Below are positions 35,748 to 44,089 of a DNA stretch of 64,000 bases, piece by piece (position 1 is the first letter of the stretch; each line of letters starts with the position of its first letter). The position numbers and the translations under genes were made by a program. Below the pieces are notes generated by a model, which was given only the letters and a program-made list of their open reading frames with translations, was not told the origin of the DNA and made no database searches. Source of the DNA: Rathayibacter iranicus NCPPB 2253 = VKM Ac-1602. Its GTDB lineage: Bacteria > Actinomycetota > Actinomycetes > Actinomycetales > Microbacteriaceae. The stretch is taken from the NCBI RefSeq assembly GCF_003149025.1, contig NZ_QGDV01000005.1, forward strand, positions 62,001 to 126,000, in the 5' to 3' direction.

Positions 35748-36899
35748 ATGATCCTCCCGCGCGCCTTCGCCCGCTCCCGCCGGCGCCGGTCGGCTCCCGC
35801 TCAGCCAGCGGCCGAGCCGGACATCGTGGTCTCGACCGATCCGGAGAAGCCGGTCTTCACGATCCGCTCCTTCCGCATCGGCCTCTTCGGCGGTCTGGGG
35901 GTGCTGGTTGCCCTCGTCCTCGGCGGCCTCGCCGTCCAGCTCAGCACGGTGCTCACCTACATTTTCGTGGCGATGTTCTTCGCGCTCGGCTTGGATCCGC
36001 TGGTCTCGTGGCTTGAGCGCAAGCGCCTACCCCGGCCGCTGGCGATCACGGCGGTCTTCACAGCGGTCGTGCTGATCTTCGCCGGGCTGCTGATCTACAT
36101 CATCCCAATCCTCGTCGAGCAGCTGACGATGTTCGTCACCAGCGCCCCGGAGATCATCACCGACATCGCCGCGCAGCCGTGGGTGCTCGACCTCGAGCGG
36201 CAGCTGCGCGGCGTCATCGACATCGACGAGCTGATCGCCAACGCACAGGGCGTCCTCGGCAACCCGAACAACCTGCTCTCGCTGGGCGGCGGGCTGCTCG
36301 CCGTCGGGACGGGGATCGCGAGCGGAGTGACCGGCGCCATCATCGTCCTGATCCTCACCCTGTATTTCCTCGCCTCCCTCCGCTCGATGAAGGCGGTCGC
36401 CTACCGATTCGCGCCGGCCTCGCACCGAGCGAAGGCGCACGAGGTCGGTGACGAGATCACCGGTGCGGTCGGCCGCTATGTCGTCGGGCAGGTGACCCTC
36501 GCCGGTGTGAACGGCGTGCTGACGTTCATCCTGCTTCTTGTCATCGGCGGCCCTGTGCCGGCGCTGCTGGCGTGCGTGGCGTTCCTGGGCTCGCTGATCC
36601 CGCTCGTCGGCACGATCTCCGGAGCGGTCATCATCTCGCTCGCGTGCTTGCTCGCCTCGCCGCTGACCGCTCTCGTCGCGGCGTGCTACTACCTCGTCTA
36701 CATGCAGGTCGAGGCCTACGTCCTCAGTCCGCGGATCATGAACAGGGCTGTCTCGGTGCCAGGAGCAGTCGTCGTGATCGCGGCAGTGGCGGGCGGCACT
36801 ATCGCGGGCGTGCTCGGTGCGCTTGTCGCGATCCCGGTCGCCGCGTCGGTCATCATCGTCGTGCAGAAGGTCGTCTTCCCGCGGCAGGACGCGAAGTAG
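35748..36899 (+). CDS. AI-2E family (TqsA/PerM) membrane transporter
   Basis: A 383-residue polytopic protein. About seven or eight hydrophobic segments surround the family stretch TLYFLASLRSMKAV and the conserved GSLIPLVGTISGAVI. The family was named for autoinducer-2 export, but many members have other or unknown substrates such as Na+/H+ exchange. The ATG at 35748 is chosen over the longer frame because the upstream extension has no family character. A basic N-terminal tail of about 45 residues precedes the first helix. Confidence 0.85.
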   Translation: MILPRAFARSRRRRSAPAQPAAEPDIVVSTDPEKPVFTIRSFRIGLFGGLGVLVALVLGGLAVQLSTVLTYIFVAMFFALGLDPLVSWLERKRLPRPLAITAVFTAVVLIFAGLLIYIIPILVEQLTMFVTSAPEIITDIAAQPWVLDLERQLRGVIDIDELIANAQGVLGNPNNLLSLGGGLLAVGTGIASGVTGAIIVLILTLYFLASLRSMKAVAYRFAPASHRAKAHEVGDEITGAVGRYVVGQVTLAGVNGVLTFILLLVIGGPVPALLACVAFLGSLIPLVGTISGAVIISLACLLASPLTALVAACYYLVYMQVEAYVLSPRIMNRAVSVPGAVVVIAAVAGGTIAGVLGALVAIPVAASVIIVVQKVVFPRQDAK

Positions 36900-36917
36900 C
36901 ACGCGGCTCGTCTGCAC

Positions 36918-37580
36918 TCAGCGGTAGGGCGGCGCGGAGTTATCGACCGCGGCGACGAAGCGCGCGACGGAGTTGGGCACGCGCGGTGCCTCCTCCTCGG
37001 CGGGCAGTGGGGCAAGGGTGCGCGTGACGAGCGGCACCACTCCCGCCCAGACTCCAGGTTGCGGCTGGTCTCCGGCCCCTGCCGCGCGCACCTTCACACT
37101 CGCCTCCGCGAGCGGGAGGCGCAGCACGAGGGTCGCTGCGATGTCCCGCGCGGTGTTTGGCCGCACCTCGTCGGCACGGCCAGGAAGCAGGCGCGCAACC
37201 AGCAGGTCGAGGGCGCGCGCCTTCTCCTCGCCCTCCACCGCCTCCGCCCGCCCGATGACCATCGCCGAGCGGTAATTCATCGAACTGTCGAACGTCGTTC
37301 GGGCCACGACCAGGCCATCGACGAGCGTGACGGAGGCGGTGAGAAGGGAGCCGCGCGCCGCCTCGCGCAAGAGCCCACCGCCGCTTGACCCGTGCAGCAA
37401 AAGGGAATCGCCGTCGCGGGCGAACAGGGTCGGCAGCACGATTGCTACCCCGTCGCGGACGACGGCGACGTGCGCGATCAGCGCCTCATCGAGGATCGCG
37501 TGCAGCTCGGCGGGGTCGGTGCGCTGGCGCTCTCGGAGCCGGGTCACGCGGGTGCGGTCGGTCGTGGGCAGGGTGTCCAT
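36918..37580 (-). CDS. Pyridoxamine-phosphate-oxidase-like FMN-binding protein
   Basis: A 220-residue split-barrel flavoprotein of the pyridoxamine 5'-phosphate oxidase superfamily. The FMN-contact segments are IAHVAVVRDGVAIVLPT, LLLHGSSGG and MNYRSAMVIGRAEAV. It may be a flavin- or heme-binding reductase rather than a true PNPOx. It is divergent from the MocR/PdxR-type regulator with only 79 bases between starts, so the regulator probably controls it, possibly linking it to vitamin B6. Confidence 0.82.
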   Translation of the reverse strand: MDTLPTTDRTRVTRLRERQRTDPAELHAILDEALIAHVAVVRDGVAIVLPTLFARDGDSLLLHGSSGGGLLREAARGSLLTASVTLVDGLVVARTTFDSSMNYRSAMVIGRAEAVEGEEKARALDLLVARLLPGRADEVRPNTARDIAATLVLRLPLAEASVKVRAAGAGDQPQPGVWAGVVPLVTRTLAPLPAEEEAPRVPNSVARFVAAVDNSAPPYR

Positions 37581-37634
37581 ACAGAGATCCTCGCCTGCAT
37601 CGTGGATCTGTCACGATGCCACTGGGCCGCAATC

Positions 37635-37646
37635 GAAGTGGTCCAG
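37635..37646 (+). promoter_or_regulatory. Candidate MocR/PdxR binding site
   Basis: GAAGTGGTCCAG lies in the 79-base divergent region between the PNPOx-like gene and the MocR-type regulator. It resembles the AAAGTGGWCTA-type element reported for corynebacterial PdxR (from memory). A second related CACTGGGCC lies at 37620-37628. MocR proteins usually bind two direct half-sites near their own promoter, so this is a plausible operator. Confidence 0.4.
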
Positions 37647-37659
37647 AACGGAGTGACCG

Positions 37660-39102
37660 ATGGCGTCCGGCGATCTCGAAATTCCGCTGCAGCTCGGCCC
37701 GATAGCGCGAGGAGGGGTGCGGGCTGCTCTCGCCCAGGCGCTACGACAGGCGGTGCTCGACGGTCGCTACCGAGCCGGTGATCCGATCCCCGCGAGCCGA
37801 GTTCTCGCCGAAAAACTGGGCGTCTCGCGCGGCTCCGTCGTCGCGGCCGTCGATCAGCTCGTGGGGGAGGGCTACCTGGTCGCGCACCCTCGCGCGGCAG
37901 TGACCGTCGCCTCCGACGGACTGCTGGCGCCGCCACCACTGCGCCTGCGGCCGGGTGCCGCTCCCCGCGCCGCGACCGACAGGGTCGCCGACCTCCGTCC
38001 AGGTCGCCCCGACACCAGAGCCCTAGACACGCCGGAGTGGCGGTCAGCCTGGCGGACGGTTCTCTCGAGGCCCCCGTCCGCCGCTCCGCCTGCCTCCGGG
38101 GATCCTGGTCTGCGGGAGCAGATCGCCGAGCAGTTGCGCCGGTCGCGCGGCGTCGACGTCGATGCCTCCGACGTGCTGGTGACCAGTGGCACGGCCGCAG
38201 CAGTCGCGCTGCTCGCGCGCGCTGCCTCCGCCTCGCTCGGACGGCCGGTGCGCATCGCGGTCGAGGATCCGGGCTATCCCGCCGTCCGTCGCCGCCTCCA
38301 CTCGGGTGGGCACGAGGTGGTCGGCGTCCCCGTCCGCGGCGACGGCATCGACCTCGACGCGCTCGCCGACTCCGGAGCCGACGTTGTCGTGGTGACCCCC
38401 TCGCATCAATACCCGACCGGTGGCCGGCTCGCTCTGGCCGAGCGGCTCGAGCTGGTCCGTCGCGCGTCGGACGGGCGGCTGCTCGTGGTGGAGGACGACT
38501 ACGACAGCGAGTTCCGCTACGTCGGGGCGCCTCTGCCCGCGCTCGCCTCCCTCGACTCGGGTGGTGGAGTCGCGCACGTGGGCTCCTTCTCGAAGACGAT
38601 CTCGCCGTGGCTCCGGATCGCGTACCTCGCCGTCCCGCCCTCGTCGTGGCTCCGTGGAGCGTTGATTGCCTTAAACGACGAGCGCGATGCGTCCGCCTCG
38701 GGCCCGACTCAGGCTGCGCTCGCGGAGTACATGGCGAGCGGGGCGTTCCGACGGCATCTGGCCCGCTCCCGGCGTCGGTATGCGCACCGCCGCGAGCTGG
38801 TCCGCGGATTCGCAGAGAATCTCCCCTGGGGTCGAGCGAGCGGACTCGACGGCGGGCTGCACGTCGTCCTCTCGCTGCCCGCGCCGCTGGAGTCCGCAGC
38901 GGTCGCTGCCGCGCTGCTTCGGGAGGGGCTCCTCGTCGCCACAGTGCACGATTACGCGTTCTCGGGCCGGTCCGGCACCGAGGCGCTCGTGCTCGGCTAC
39001 GGCCATTCCGGCGATCTGGAGGTGACCTCTGCGCTCGCCCTGATCGACCGCACCGTTCGGGCACTGAGCCTCGCCGCCCGCCGTGGTATCCCTGAAGGAT
39101 GA
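37660..39102 (+). CDS. MocR/PdxR-type transcription regulator (GntR-aminotransferase fusion)
   Basis: A 480-residue regulator. A GntR winged helix (about 20-85: ALRQAVLDGRYRAGDPIPAS, LGVSRGSVVAAVDQL) is joined by a linker to a fold-type I aminotransferase-like domain. That domain keeps the PLP lysine region GSFSKTISPWLRIAYL and the YDSEFRY segment. Such proteins sense PLP and control B6 synthesis or amino-acid metabolism. Divergent pairing with the PNPOx-like gene supports a vitamin-B6-linked role; a GabR-like role is an alternative. The stop overlaps the next gene as ATGA. Confidence 0.9.
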   Translation: MASGDLEIPLQLGPIARGGVRAALAQALRQAVLDGRYRAGDPIPASRVLAEKLGVSRGSVVAAVDQLVGEGYLVAHPRAAVTVASDGLLAPPPLRLRPGAAPRAATDRVADLRPGRPDTRALDTPEWRSAWRTVLSRPPSAAPPASGDPGLREQIAEQLRRSRGVDVDASDVLVTSGTAAAVALLARAASASLGRPVRIAVEDPGYPAVRRRLHSGGHEVVGVPVRGDGIDLDALADSGADVVVVTPSHQYPTGGRLALAERLELVRRASDGRLLVVEDDYDSEFRYVGAPLPALASLDSGGGVAHVGSFSKTISPWLRIAYLAVPPSSWLRGALIALNDERDASASGPTQAALAEYMASGAFRRHLARSRRRYAHRRELVRGFAENLPWGRASGLDGGLHVVLSLPAPLESAAVAAALLREGLLVATVHDYAFSGRSGTEALVLGYGHSGDLEVTSALALIDRTVRALSLAARRGIPEG

Positions 39103-39695
39103 CCCGCGACTTCGCCCTGCACATCACCGACGATCCCGACGCTGACGCCCTGCTCAGCCGCGACCCGCTCGCCCTGCTGATCGGGATGCTCCTCGACCAG
39201 CAGGTCGCGATGGAGACCGCATTCTCGGGTCCGCTCAAGATTGAGCAGCGCCTCGCCGAGGCCGGCGCGGCCTTCGATGCCGCCTCGATTGCAGGATTCG
39301 ACGAAGACGCCTTTTCGGAGCTGTGCCGCACGCCGCCGGCAGTCCACCGTTACCCGGTGAATATGGCCGGCCGCGTGCAGGATCTGTGCCGCGCGGTGAT
39401 CGACGACTGGGACGGCGACGCGTCCGCTCTGTGGACTCGAGACGACCCCGATGGTCGCACCGTTCTCGCCCGCGTGAAGGGTCTGCCGGGCTTCGGCGAG
39501 CAGAAGGCGCGGATCTTCTTGGCGCTGCTGGGCAAGCAGTGCGGTTTCGGCGGCGTGGGCTGGCGCGAGGCCGCGGGTGTTTACGGCGAGGAGGGTTCGT
39601 TCCGCTCGGTCGCCGACATCGTCTCGCCGGAGTCGCTGACGAAGGTCCGCGCGACGAAGCAGGCCGCCAAGGCCGCCGCCAAGGCCGCGAAGTAG
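39099..39695 (+). CDS. HhH-GPD base-excision DNA repair-like protein
   Basis: A 198-residue protein of the actinobacterial HhH-GPD-type repair family. MLLDQQVAME matches the first conserved helix, and LPGFGEQKARIFLALLG is the helix-hairpin-helix. The catalytic Lys/Asp of classical glycosylases cannot be placed confidently. The protein ends in a Lys/Ala repeat tail (KQAAKAAAKAAK) that could bind DNA. It is translationally coupled to the regulator upstream. Confidence 0.8.
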   Translation: MTRDFALHITDDPDADALLSRDPLALLIGMLLDQQVAMETAFSGPLKIEQRLAEAGAAFDAASIAGFDEDAFSELCRTPPAVHRYPVNMAGRVQDLCRAVIDDWDGDASALWTRDDPDGRTVLARVKGLPGFGEQKARIFLALLGKQCGFGGVGWREAAGVYGEEGSFRSVADIVSPESLTKVRATKQAAKAAAKAAK

Positions 39696-39938
39696 CCGTC
39701 TCCCGGCTCGCACGATTCCCCTCGGCCGGAGCGCCGTAGCCGCCGTAGGCCCTGTGAAGGCCCGAGCCGTTCGCAACCGAGGTGGAGAACCCGGATTCGC
39801 CCCGTTGGAGCCGGATTTCGAGCGCCCAACCTCGGTTACGGACGCTGCCGGCCCAGCCCCTCCGTGTTCCACCGGTAGAGCGAGCCATCGACCCGCTGCC
39901 GGCCGCGTCCGCGGGCCCTCGATGGCAAACACCGGCGC

Positions 39939-41462
39939 CTAGAGCCGATCCTCCACCGTCGCGATGAGCGCGGCGCGGTCCTCGCGCAGGATCGACGCGC
40001 CGCCACCCGGCACGGTACGCACCTCGACGCCGCGATCGCCGAGCACCCCGCGGAGCGAGTCGTGCCCGAGCGGGTCCTGCGGAAGTACCGCGAGCGTCGG
40101 TACCGGAAAGCTCTCCGGCGCCTCGGCCGCGCCACGCGCAGTCAGCCCGTCGGACGACGTCGGGTCCCAGAGCCCGAGAGCCGACACGTCGAGCCCGATC
40201 TGCTCGTCTGTCCAGATCGGGTGGCGGTGGCGGAGGGAGTCGGCGTCACCGGTCTCGACGTGGGCGACAGATCGAGCACGGCGCAGGGCAGTCGCCAGGC
40301 CGCGCGCGTCCGAGTAGGCCGGGTCGAGCAGGATGAGCCGCTGTGCTCGGTACTCCGGAGCGAGCCGCGCCGCGACGACGGCGCCGAGGCCATGCCCGAT
40401 GATCAGGTCAGGAGTCTGCAGCATGGAGGCGCGCACGTCTTCGGCCCAGCGCTCGGGCGAATAGATGGGGGACGCAGGCGAGCCGCCGTGCCCGGCCAGG
40501 TCCGGCGCGAGCACGCGGTAACCGCGCTCGTGCAGCGTCGGCACGAGGGTGTACCAGATTCGGGAGTCGGAGCCGAGCCCGTGCAGAAGCAGCGCCACGC
40601 GCTCGCCCGCTCCGCCGTAATCGCGCACGTAGAGTTCCAGCGGCTCAGCGGACCCCGCGGCCAGCGCCTTCTGTTCAGCGCGGCTCGGCTTGAGCACCAG
40701 CGTGTTCCCGAATGCCTGCGGTGCTGGTCCGAACGCGTCGCGGGCGCTCTGCACGACCTTGCGCCCGAGCATCGCGTTCCCGACCCCGCCGAGCGCGGCT
40801 CCGATCCCGAACGGCATCGCCCGGCCAACGAGTCCAGCCCCCTGCTGTGCGAGGAAGTGCTTCGCAAACGACTTCTTCGCTCGGTCGGCCAGCTCGCCGA
40901 CGAGGAACGACGGCAGCCCCTTGGTCACGACCGACCCCCAGTACTGGTTGAGCCCTGTGCCTCCTCCCACGGCCTGCCCGGCGACCTGGCGCACCATCTC
41001 GCTGCCAGAGGAGCCCATCATCAGCGTCAGCACAAGGGCTCGGGCTCGGTCCGGGTCGTCGAGGGGGATGCCGTGCACCTCCGTCACTGACTGTGCGAAG
41101 AGCGCGCTGGCCTCCAGGAAGCCAGCGGCTCCGGCTCCCGAGAGGGCCACCGAGGCCGCGGTGCCGATGCCCGGGACGACGGCGGTCGCACCGATCGCGG
41201 CTCCACCGGCGGTCACGCTCGAGAGATACTGCCGCTCGAGCGAGGTGATGATCTGTTCAGGAGTGGCGGACGGGCGGCGGCGGCGCAGCGCGCGGATGTT
41301 GGCGAGTACGGCCGGCCGTTGCACGGCGAGCAGGCGATCCAGCATCCGGGCGAGCTGCGCATTCTCGGCAGCCCCGGGGCCCTCGGAGCGTTCCCACTCG
41401 CGGGCTTCATCGACTCGGGCCTTCTTGAGCGCGCGTTCGCGCTTGCGGTCCTTCTGGGCCAT
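39939..41462 (-). CDS. EcsC-like domain fused to a degenerate alpha/beta-hydrolase
   Basis: A 507-residue two-part protein. The N-terminal half (about 60-230) is helical and Gly/Ala-rich with EcsC/DUF697-like stretches (VTAGGAAIGATAVVPGIGTA, MPFGIGAALGGVGNAML), probably membrane-associated. The C-terminal half (about 275-507) is an alpha/beta-hydrolase with ALLLHGLGSDSRIW and APDLAGHGGS. The nucleophile elbow, normally GxSxG, reads GHGLG with G358 at the Ser position. The place of the catalytic His reads GGGASILRED with A489. Two of three triad residues are thus missing and hydrolysis is unlikely. The ATG at 41462 is preferred to the GTG at 41471 because GGAG lies eight bases before it. Function unknown. 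Confidence 0.75.
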   Translation of the reverse strand: MAQKDRKRERALKKARVDEAREWERSEGPGAAENAQLARMLDRLLAVQRPAVLANIRALRRRRPSATPEQIITSLERQYLSSVTAGGAAIGATAVVPGIGTAASVALSGAGAAGFLEASALFAQSVTEVHGIPLDDPDRARALVLTLMMGSSGSEMVRQVAGQAVGGGTGLNQYWGSVVTKGLPSFLVGELADRAKKSFAKHFLAQQGAGLVGRAMPFGIGAALGGVGNAMLGRKVVQSARDAFGPAPQAFGNTLVLKPSRAEQKALAAGSAEPLELYVRDYGGAGERVALLLHGLGSDSRIWYTLVPTLHERGYRVLAPDLAGHGGSPASPIYSPERWAEDVRASMLQTPDLIIGHGLGAVVAARLAPEYRAQRLILLDPAYSDARGLATALRRARSVAHVETGDADSLRHRHPIWTDEQIGLDVSALGLWDPTSSDGLTARGAAEAPESFPVPTLAVLPQDPLGHDSLRGVLGDRGVEVRTVPGGGASILREDRAALIATVEDRL

Positions 41463-41498
41463 GTCGTGCACTCCTGCGTCCTCGGGGCGCCGGAGCGG

Positions 41499-42326
41499 TC
41501 AGTTGTCGGCGACGGTGTTCTCGGCTGGCGCACCCTCCACGGTCGACGCCGCGCTGTTCCGCGGTAGTGGCCTGTCCCGCGGTCTCGGCGCGTAGTCCTC
41601 AGCGTATCGCGCGAGCACCTCCTCGATCCCCGCGTCCAGAACCAAGCGGCCCTTGTCCAGGTACAGCCCGCGAGTGCAGAAGCGGCGGAGGTCGCGTTCG
41701 TTGTGCGAGACGAAAAAGAGGGAGCGGCCGGAGGCGAGGAGTTCCTCGATTCGGGCATAGCACTTCTCGCGGAACGCCGTGTCGCCGACGGCAAGCACCT
41801 CGTCGACCAGGATGATCGGCTCTTCGAGCCGCGAGACAACTGAGAACGCGATGCGCACCTTCATCCCACTGGACAGGTGCTTGTAGGGGGTGTCGAGAAA
41901 GTCGCCGATTTCGGCGAACTCGATGATCGAGTCGAAGCGGACGTCGACCTCGCGCTTGGACATCCCGTGCAGCCCGGCCGTGAGGTAGACGTTCTCCCGC
42001 ACGCTGAGGTCGGCGACGAAGCCGCCGGTGATCTCGATCAGCGGAGCGACGCCTCCGCGCACGTGAACGGCGCCTTCATCGGGTAGCACCACGCCCGCGA
42101 CCAGCTTGAGTAGCGTCGACTTGCCCTGTCCGTTGCGTCCTACGACCCCAATCGCCTCGCCGGCGCGCACCTGCACGTCCAGTCCGCGCAGGGCCCAGAA
42201 CTCATCGGGGCGGGATCGGCGTGAGCGTCCGGCGAAGAGGTCCTTGAAGGAGCGGCGCCCGCGACGGTTGCGGCGGAAGCGAATACCGAGGTCGCGGCAC
42301 TCGATGACCACGGGGGCGTCGGCCAT
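41499..42326 (-). CDS. Polysaccharide/teichoic-acid exporter ATPase (TagH/Wzt-like)
   Basis: A 275-residue ABC ATPase. GRNGQGKST is at 63-71, signature HLSSGMKVRIAFS, and Walker B ILVDEVLAVGD. The DxVLAVGD and SSGMxxR patterns are typical of the TagH/Wzt branch that exports cell-surface polymers. There is a short acidic tail but no Wzt-like carbohydrate-binding domain. The real start is the ATG at 42326, overlapping the permease stop by one base; the longer frame upstream is a shadow of the permease gene. Confidence 0.9.
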   Translation of the reverse strand: MADAPVVIECRDLGIRFRRNRRGRRSFKDLFAGRSRRSRPDEFWALRGLDVQVRAGEAIGVVGRNGQGKSTLLKLVAGVVLPDEGAVHVRGGVAPLIEITGGFVADLSVRENVYLTAGLHGMSKREVDVRFDSIIEFAEIGDFLDTPYKHLSSGMKVRIAFSVVSRLEEPIILVDEVLAVGDTAFREKCYARIEELLASGRSLFFVSHNERDLRRFCTRGLYLDKGRLVLDAGIEEVLARYAEDYAPRPRDRPLPRNSAASTVEGAPAENTVADN

Positions 42327-43222
42327 TACAGCTCCTTCAGCACTGCGTGCTCCGAGCGGCGGAAGACCATCATTCCGAGGGCCAGCATGAGCAGCGAGAT
42401 CCCCGCGGAGGAGAGGATCAGCGGCACGTCGAGTTCGCTTTCGAAAAAGGCGGAGCGGTAGAGCGCGAAGATCCCGCTGAGCGGATTGAGCGCGGCGAAC
42501 GGACGGATCTGCTCGGGCAGATTCGCGGTCGAGTAGATGATCGGCGACGCGTAGAAGAGGAAGCGCAGCACGAGCTTGACCGCCCGCTCCAAGTCCCGGA
42601 AGAACACGACGAGCGGAGCGACGAGCAGGCCGACACCGAGCGTGAGCACCCCCTGGAGGAGGATCGCCACCGGGAACAGCAGCGCCGACCAGGTCAGGTG
42701 CGCCCCGGCGATCACAGCGAACAGCACCAGCACGGGCAGGCTTGCCACGAACTCGATGCCTTTGGAGAGCACGATCCGCCCCACCCAGATGGTGCGCGGG
42801 ATCGAGGTTGAGCGCACCAACTTTGCCTCGCGAAGGAACGCGCGGGTCGCATCGGACGTCGCCTGGGTGAACCACATCCAGGGCAGCAGGCCCGCGAGCA
42901 GGAACACGATGTAGGGGTCCTCGCCGACAGTCCGCTGGAAGACGACGGTGAAGACGAAGTAATAAATGCCCGACATCACGAGCGGGTCGAGCACCGACCA
43001 GACATAGCCGAGCGCGCTCGTCGCATAGCGGACCGTCAGGTCGCGCTTCGTCAGCAACCAGAGCGAGTGCCGGTAACGCCACGCCCGCGAGCGCCGGTGG
43101 CGCAGCGCCGTTTCGGAGGCAAGGAGGTCGGCGGCGCTCACAGCGTACGACTCCTCCCCACCGGCCCTGCCCGAGCCGGATGAGGAACCGCCGGCGTCAG
43201 ACGAAGAGGTTCGCGCGCTCAA
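42326..43222 (-). CDS. Polysaccharide/teichoic-acid exporter permease (TagG/Wzm-like)
   Basis: A 298-residue ABC-2 type permease with six hydrophobic segments. It has the family stretch RYATSALGYVWSVLDPLVMSGIYYFVF near the start and the conserved region around YASPIIYSTANLPEQIRP. It pairs with the ATPase just downstream to move an undecaprenyl-linked polymer across the membrane. The TTG at 43222 follows GAGGACC and overlaps the nucleotidyltransferase stop by 26 bases; a start further in is possible because the first 40 residues are low-complexity Ser/Gly. Confidence 0.88.
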   Translation of the reverse strand: MSARTSSSDAGGSSSGSGRAGGEESYAVSAADLLASETALRHRRSRAWRYRHSLWLLTKRDLTVRYATSALGYVWSVLDPLVMSGIYYFVFTVVFQRTVGEDPYIVFLLAGLLPWMWFTQATSDATRAFLREAKLVRSTSIPRTIWVGRIVLSKGIEFVASLPVLVLFAVIAGAHLTWSALLFPVAILLQGVLTLGVGLLVAPLVVFFRDLERAVKLVLRFLFYASPIIYSTANLPEQIRPFAALNPLSGIFALYRSAFFESELDVPLILSSAGISLLMLALGMMVFRRSEHAVLKEL

Positions 43223-43919
43223 GGTCCTCGGCGAAGTCCACCTCGACCGCGTACAGGTCGGAAATATCCATCGGCTCGACGAGCAGTCTGTCCTGCTCGA
43301 TCGCCCACTCTATTCCACGCTCGAAGTAGTCCTGCGCGTCCACCCGGGCGAGCTGACGTGCCAGCGCGGCCTTGTCGGAGGCGGACACGTAGTTGATTCC
43401 GACGGCTTCGCCGAGTCCTCCGTGCACCGTCTTGGACAGCTCGTCGATGAAGCCCTCGGCGCTTGTCGTGTACTTGACCTCCTCGTCCGAGACTTTCGCG
43501 GTGTTGACGGTGACGAAGGAGATCTCCCTCGCGATCAGCCCGGCGGCCCGGTCGAGGACGCGCGGGTCGAAGACGACATCGCCGTTCATCCACAGCACCC
43601 CGCCCTGGCCGCTCGCCTGCAGAGCGCGGAGCAGGCTCTTGGAGGTGTTGGTCTGGTCGTACTGCTCGTTATAGACGAACGCCGCCGAAGGGAAGGCCTC
43701 AATGATGTGTTCGAGCTTGTAGCCGACCACGATGCTGATCGGCACACTCCTGCCGAACGCGTGGTGGATGTTGTCGAACTGCTGCTGCATGATCGTGCGG
43801 CCGTCGCTGAGTGGCGTGAGTGGCTTCGGGAGGGAGCGACCGAGGCGGCTGCCCACCCCGGCGGCGAGAATGACGACGGAGGCGAGGTTGCGGTTCGTCG
43901 TCGGACCTGGGCGCGTCAT
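43197..43919 (-). CDS. LicC-like nucleotidyltransferase
   Basis: A 240-residue nucleotidyltransferase fold protein. ILAAGVGSRLG...LPKPLTPL is the nucleotide-binding start, and WMNGDVVFDP carries the metal-binding Asp. The C-terminal IYEID-like end (LYAVEVDFAEDLE) recalls phosphocholine cytidylyltransferase LicC more than hexose-1-phosphate enzymes. It likely makes an activated group, CDP-alcohol or NDP-sugar, for the polymer exported by the two genes downstream, with which it overlaps. The substrate is not known. Confidence 0.8.
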   Translation of the reverse strand: MTRPGPTTNRNLASVVILAAGVGSRLGRSLPKPLTPLSDGRTIMQQQFDNIHHAFGRSVPISIVVGYKLEHIIEAFPSAAFVYNEQYDQTNTSKSLLRALQASGQGGVLWMNGDVVFDPRVLDRAAGLIAREISFVTVNTAKVSDEEVKYTTSAEGFIDELSKTVHGGLGEAVGINYVSASDKAALARQLARVDAQDYFERGIEWAIEQDRLLVEPMDISDLYAVEVDFAEDLERANLFV

Positions 43920-44089
43920 CGTGTCTTCTCCTCGAATTCAGTCGCCGGGCACCGGAGGGACGGTTTTCGGCAATGAGACAGAGTGTACTATTCGCCCCCC
44001 TCGTTTCGGGGTGGTTGACCTTTCGCAGTCTCGTCCGCGCGCCCGGCGCGGGCGCCGGGGCCTCGGAAGCGAGTTGGTACCGTAGCCGG

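Noticed and set aside
37544-39331. 595-codon minus-strand frame
   Set aside because: Opposite the MocR-type regulator; Arg/Ala-rich with no domain.
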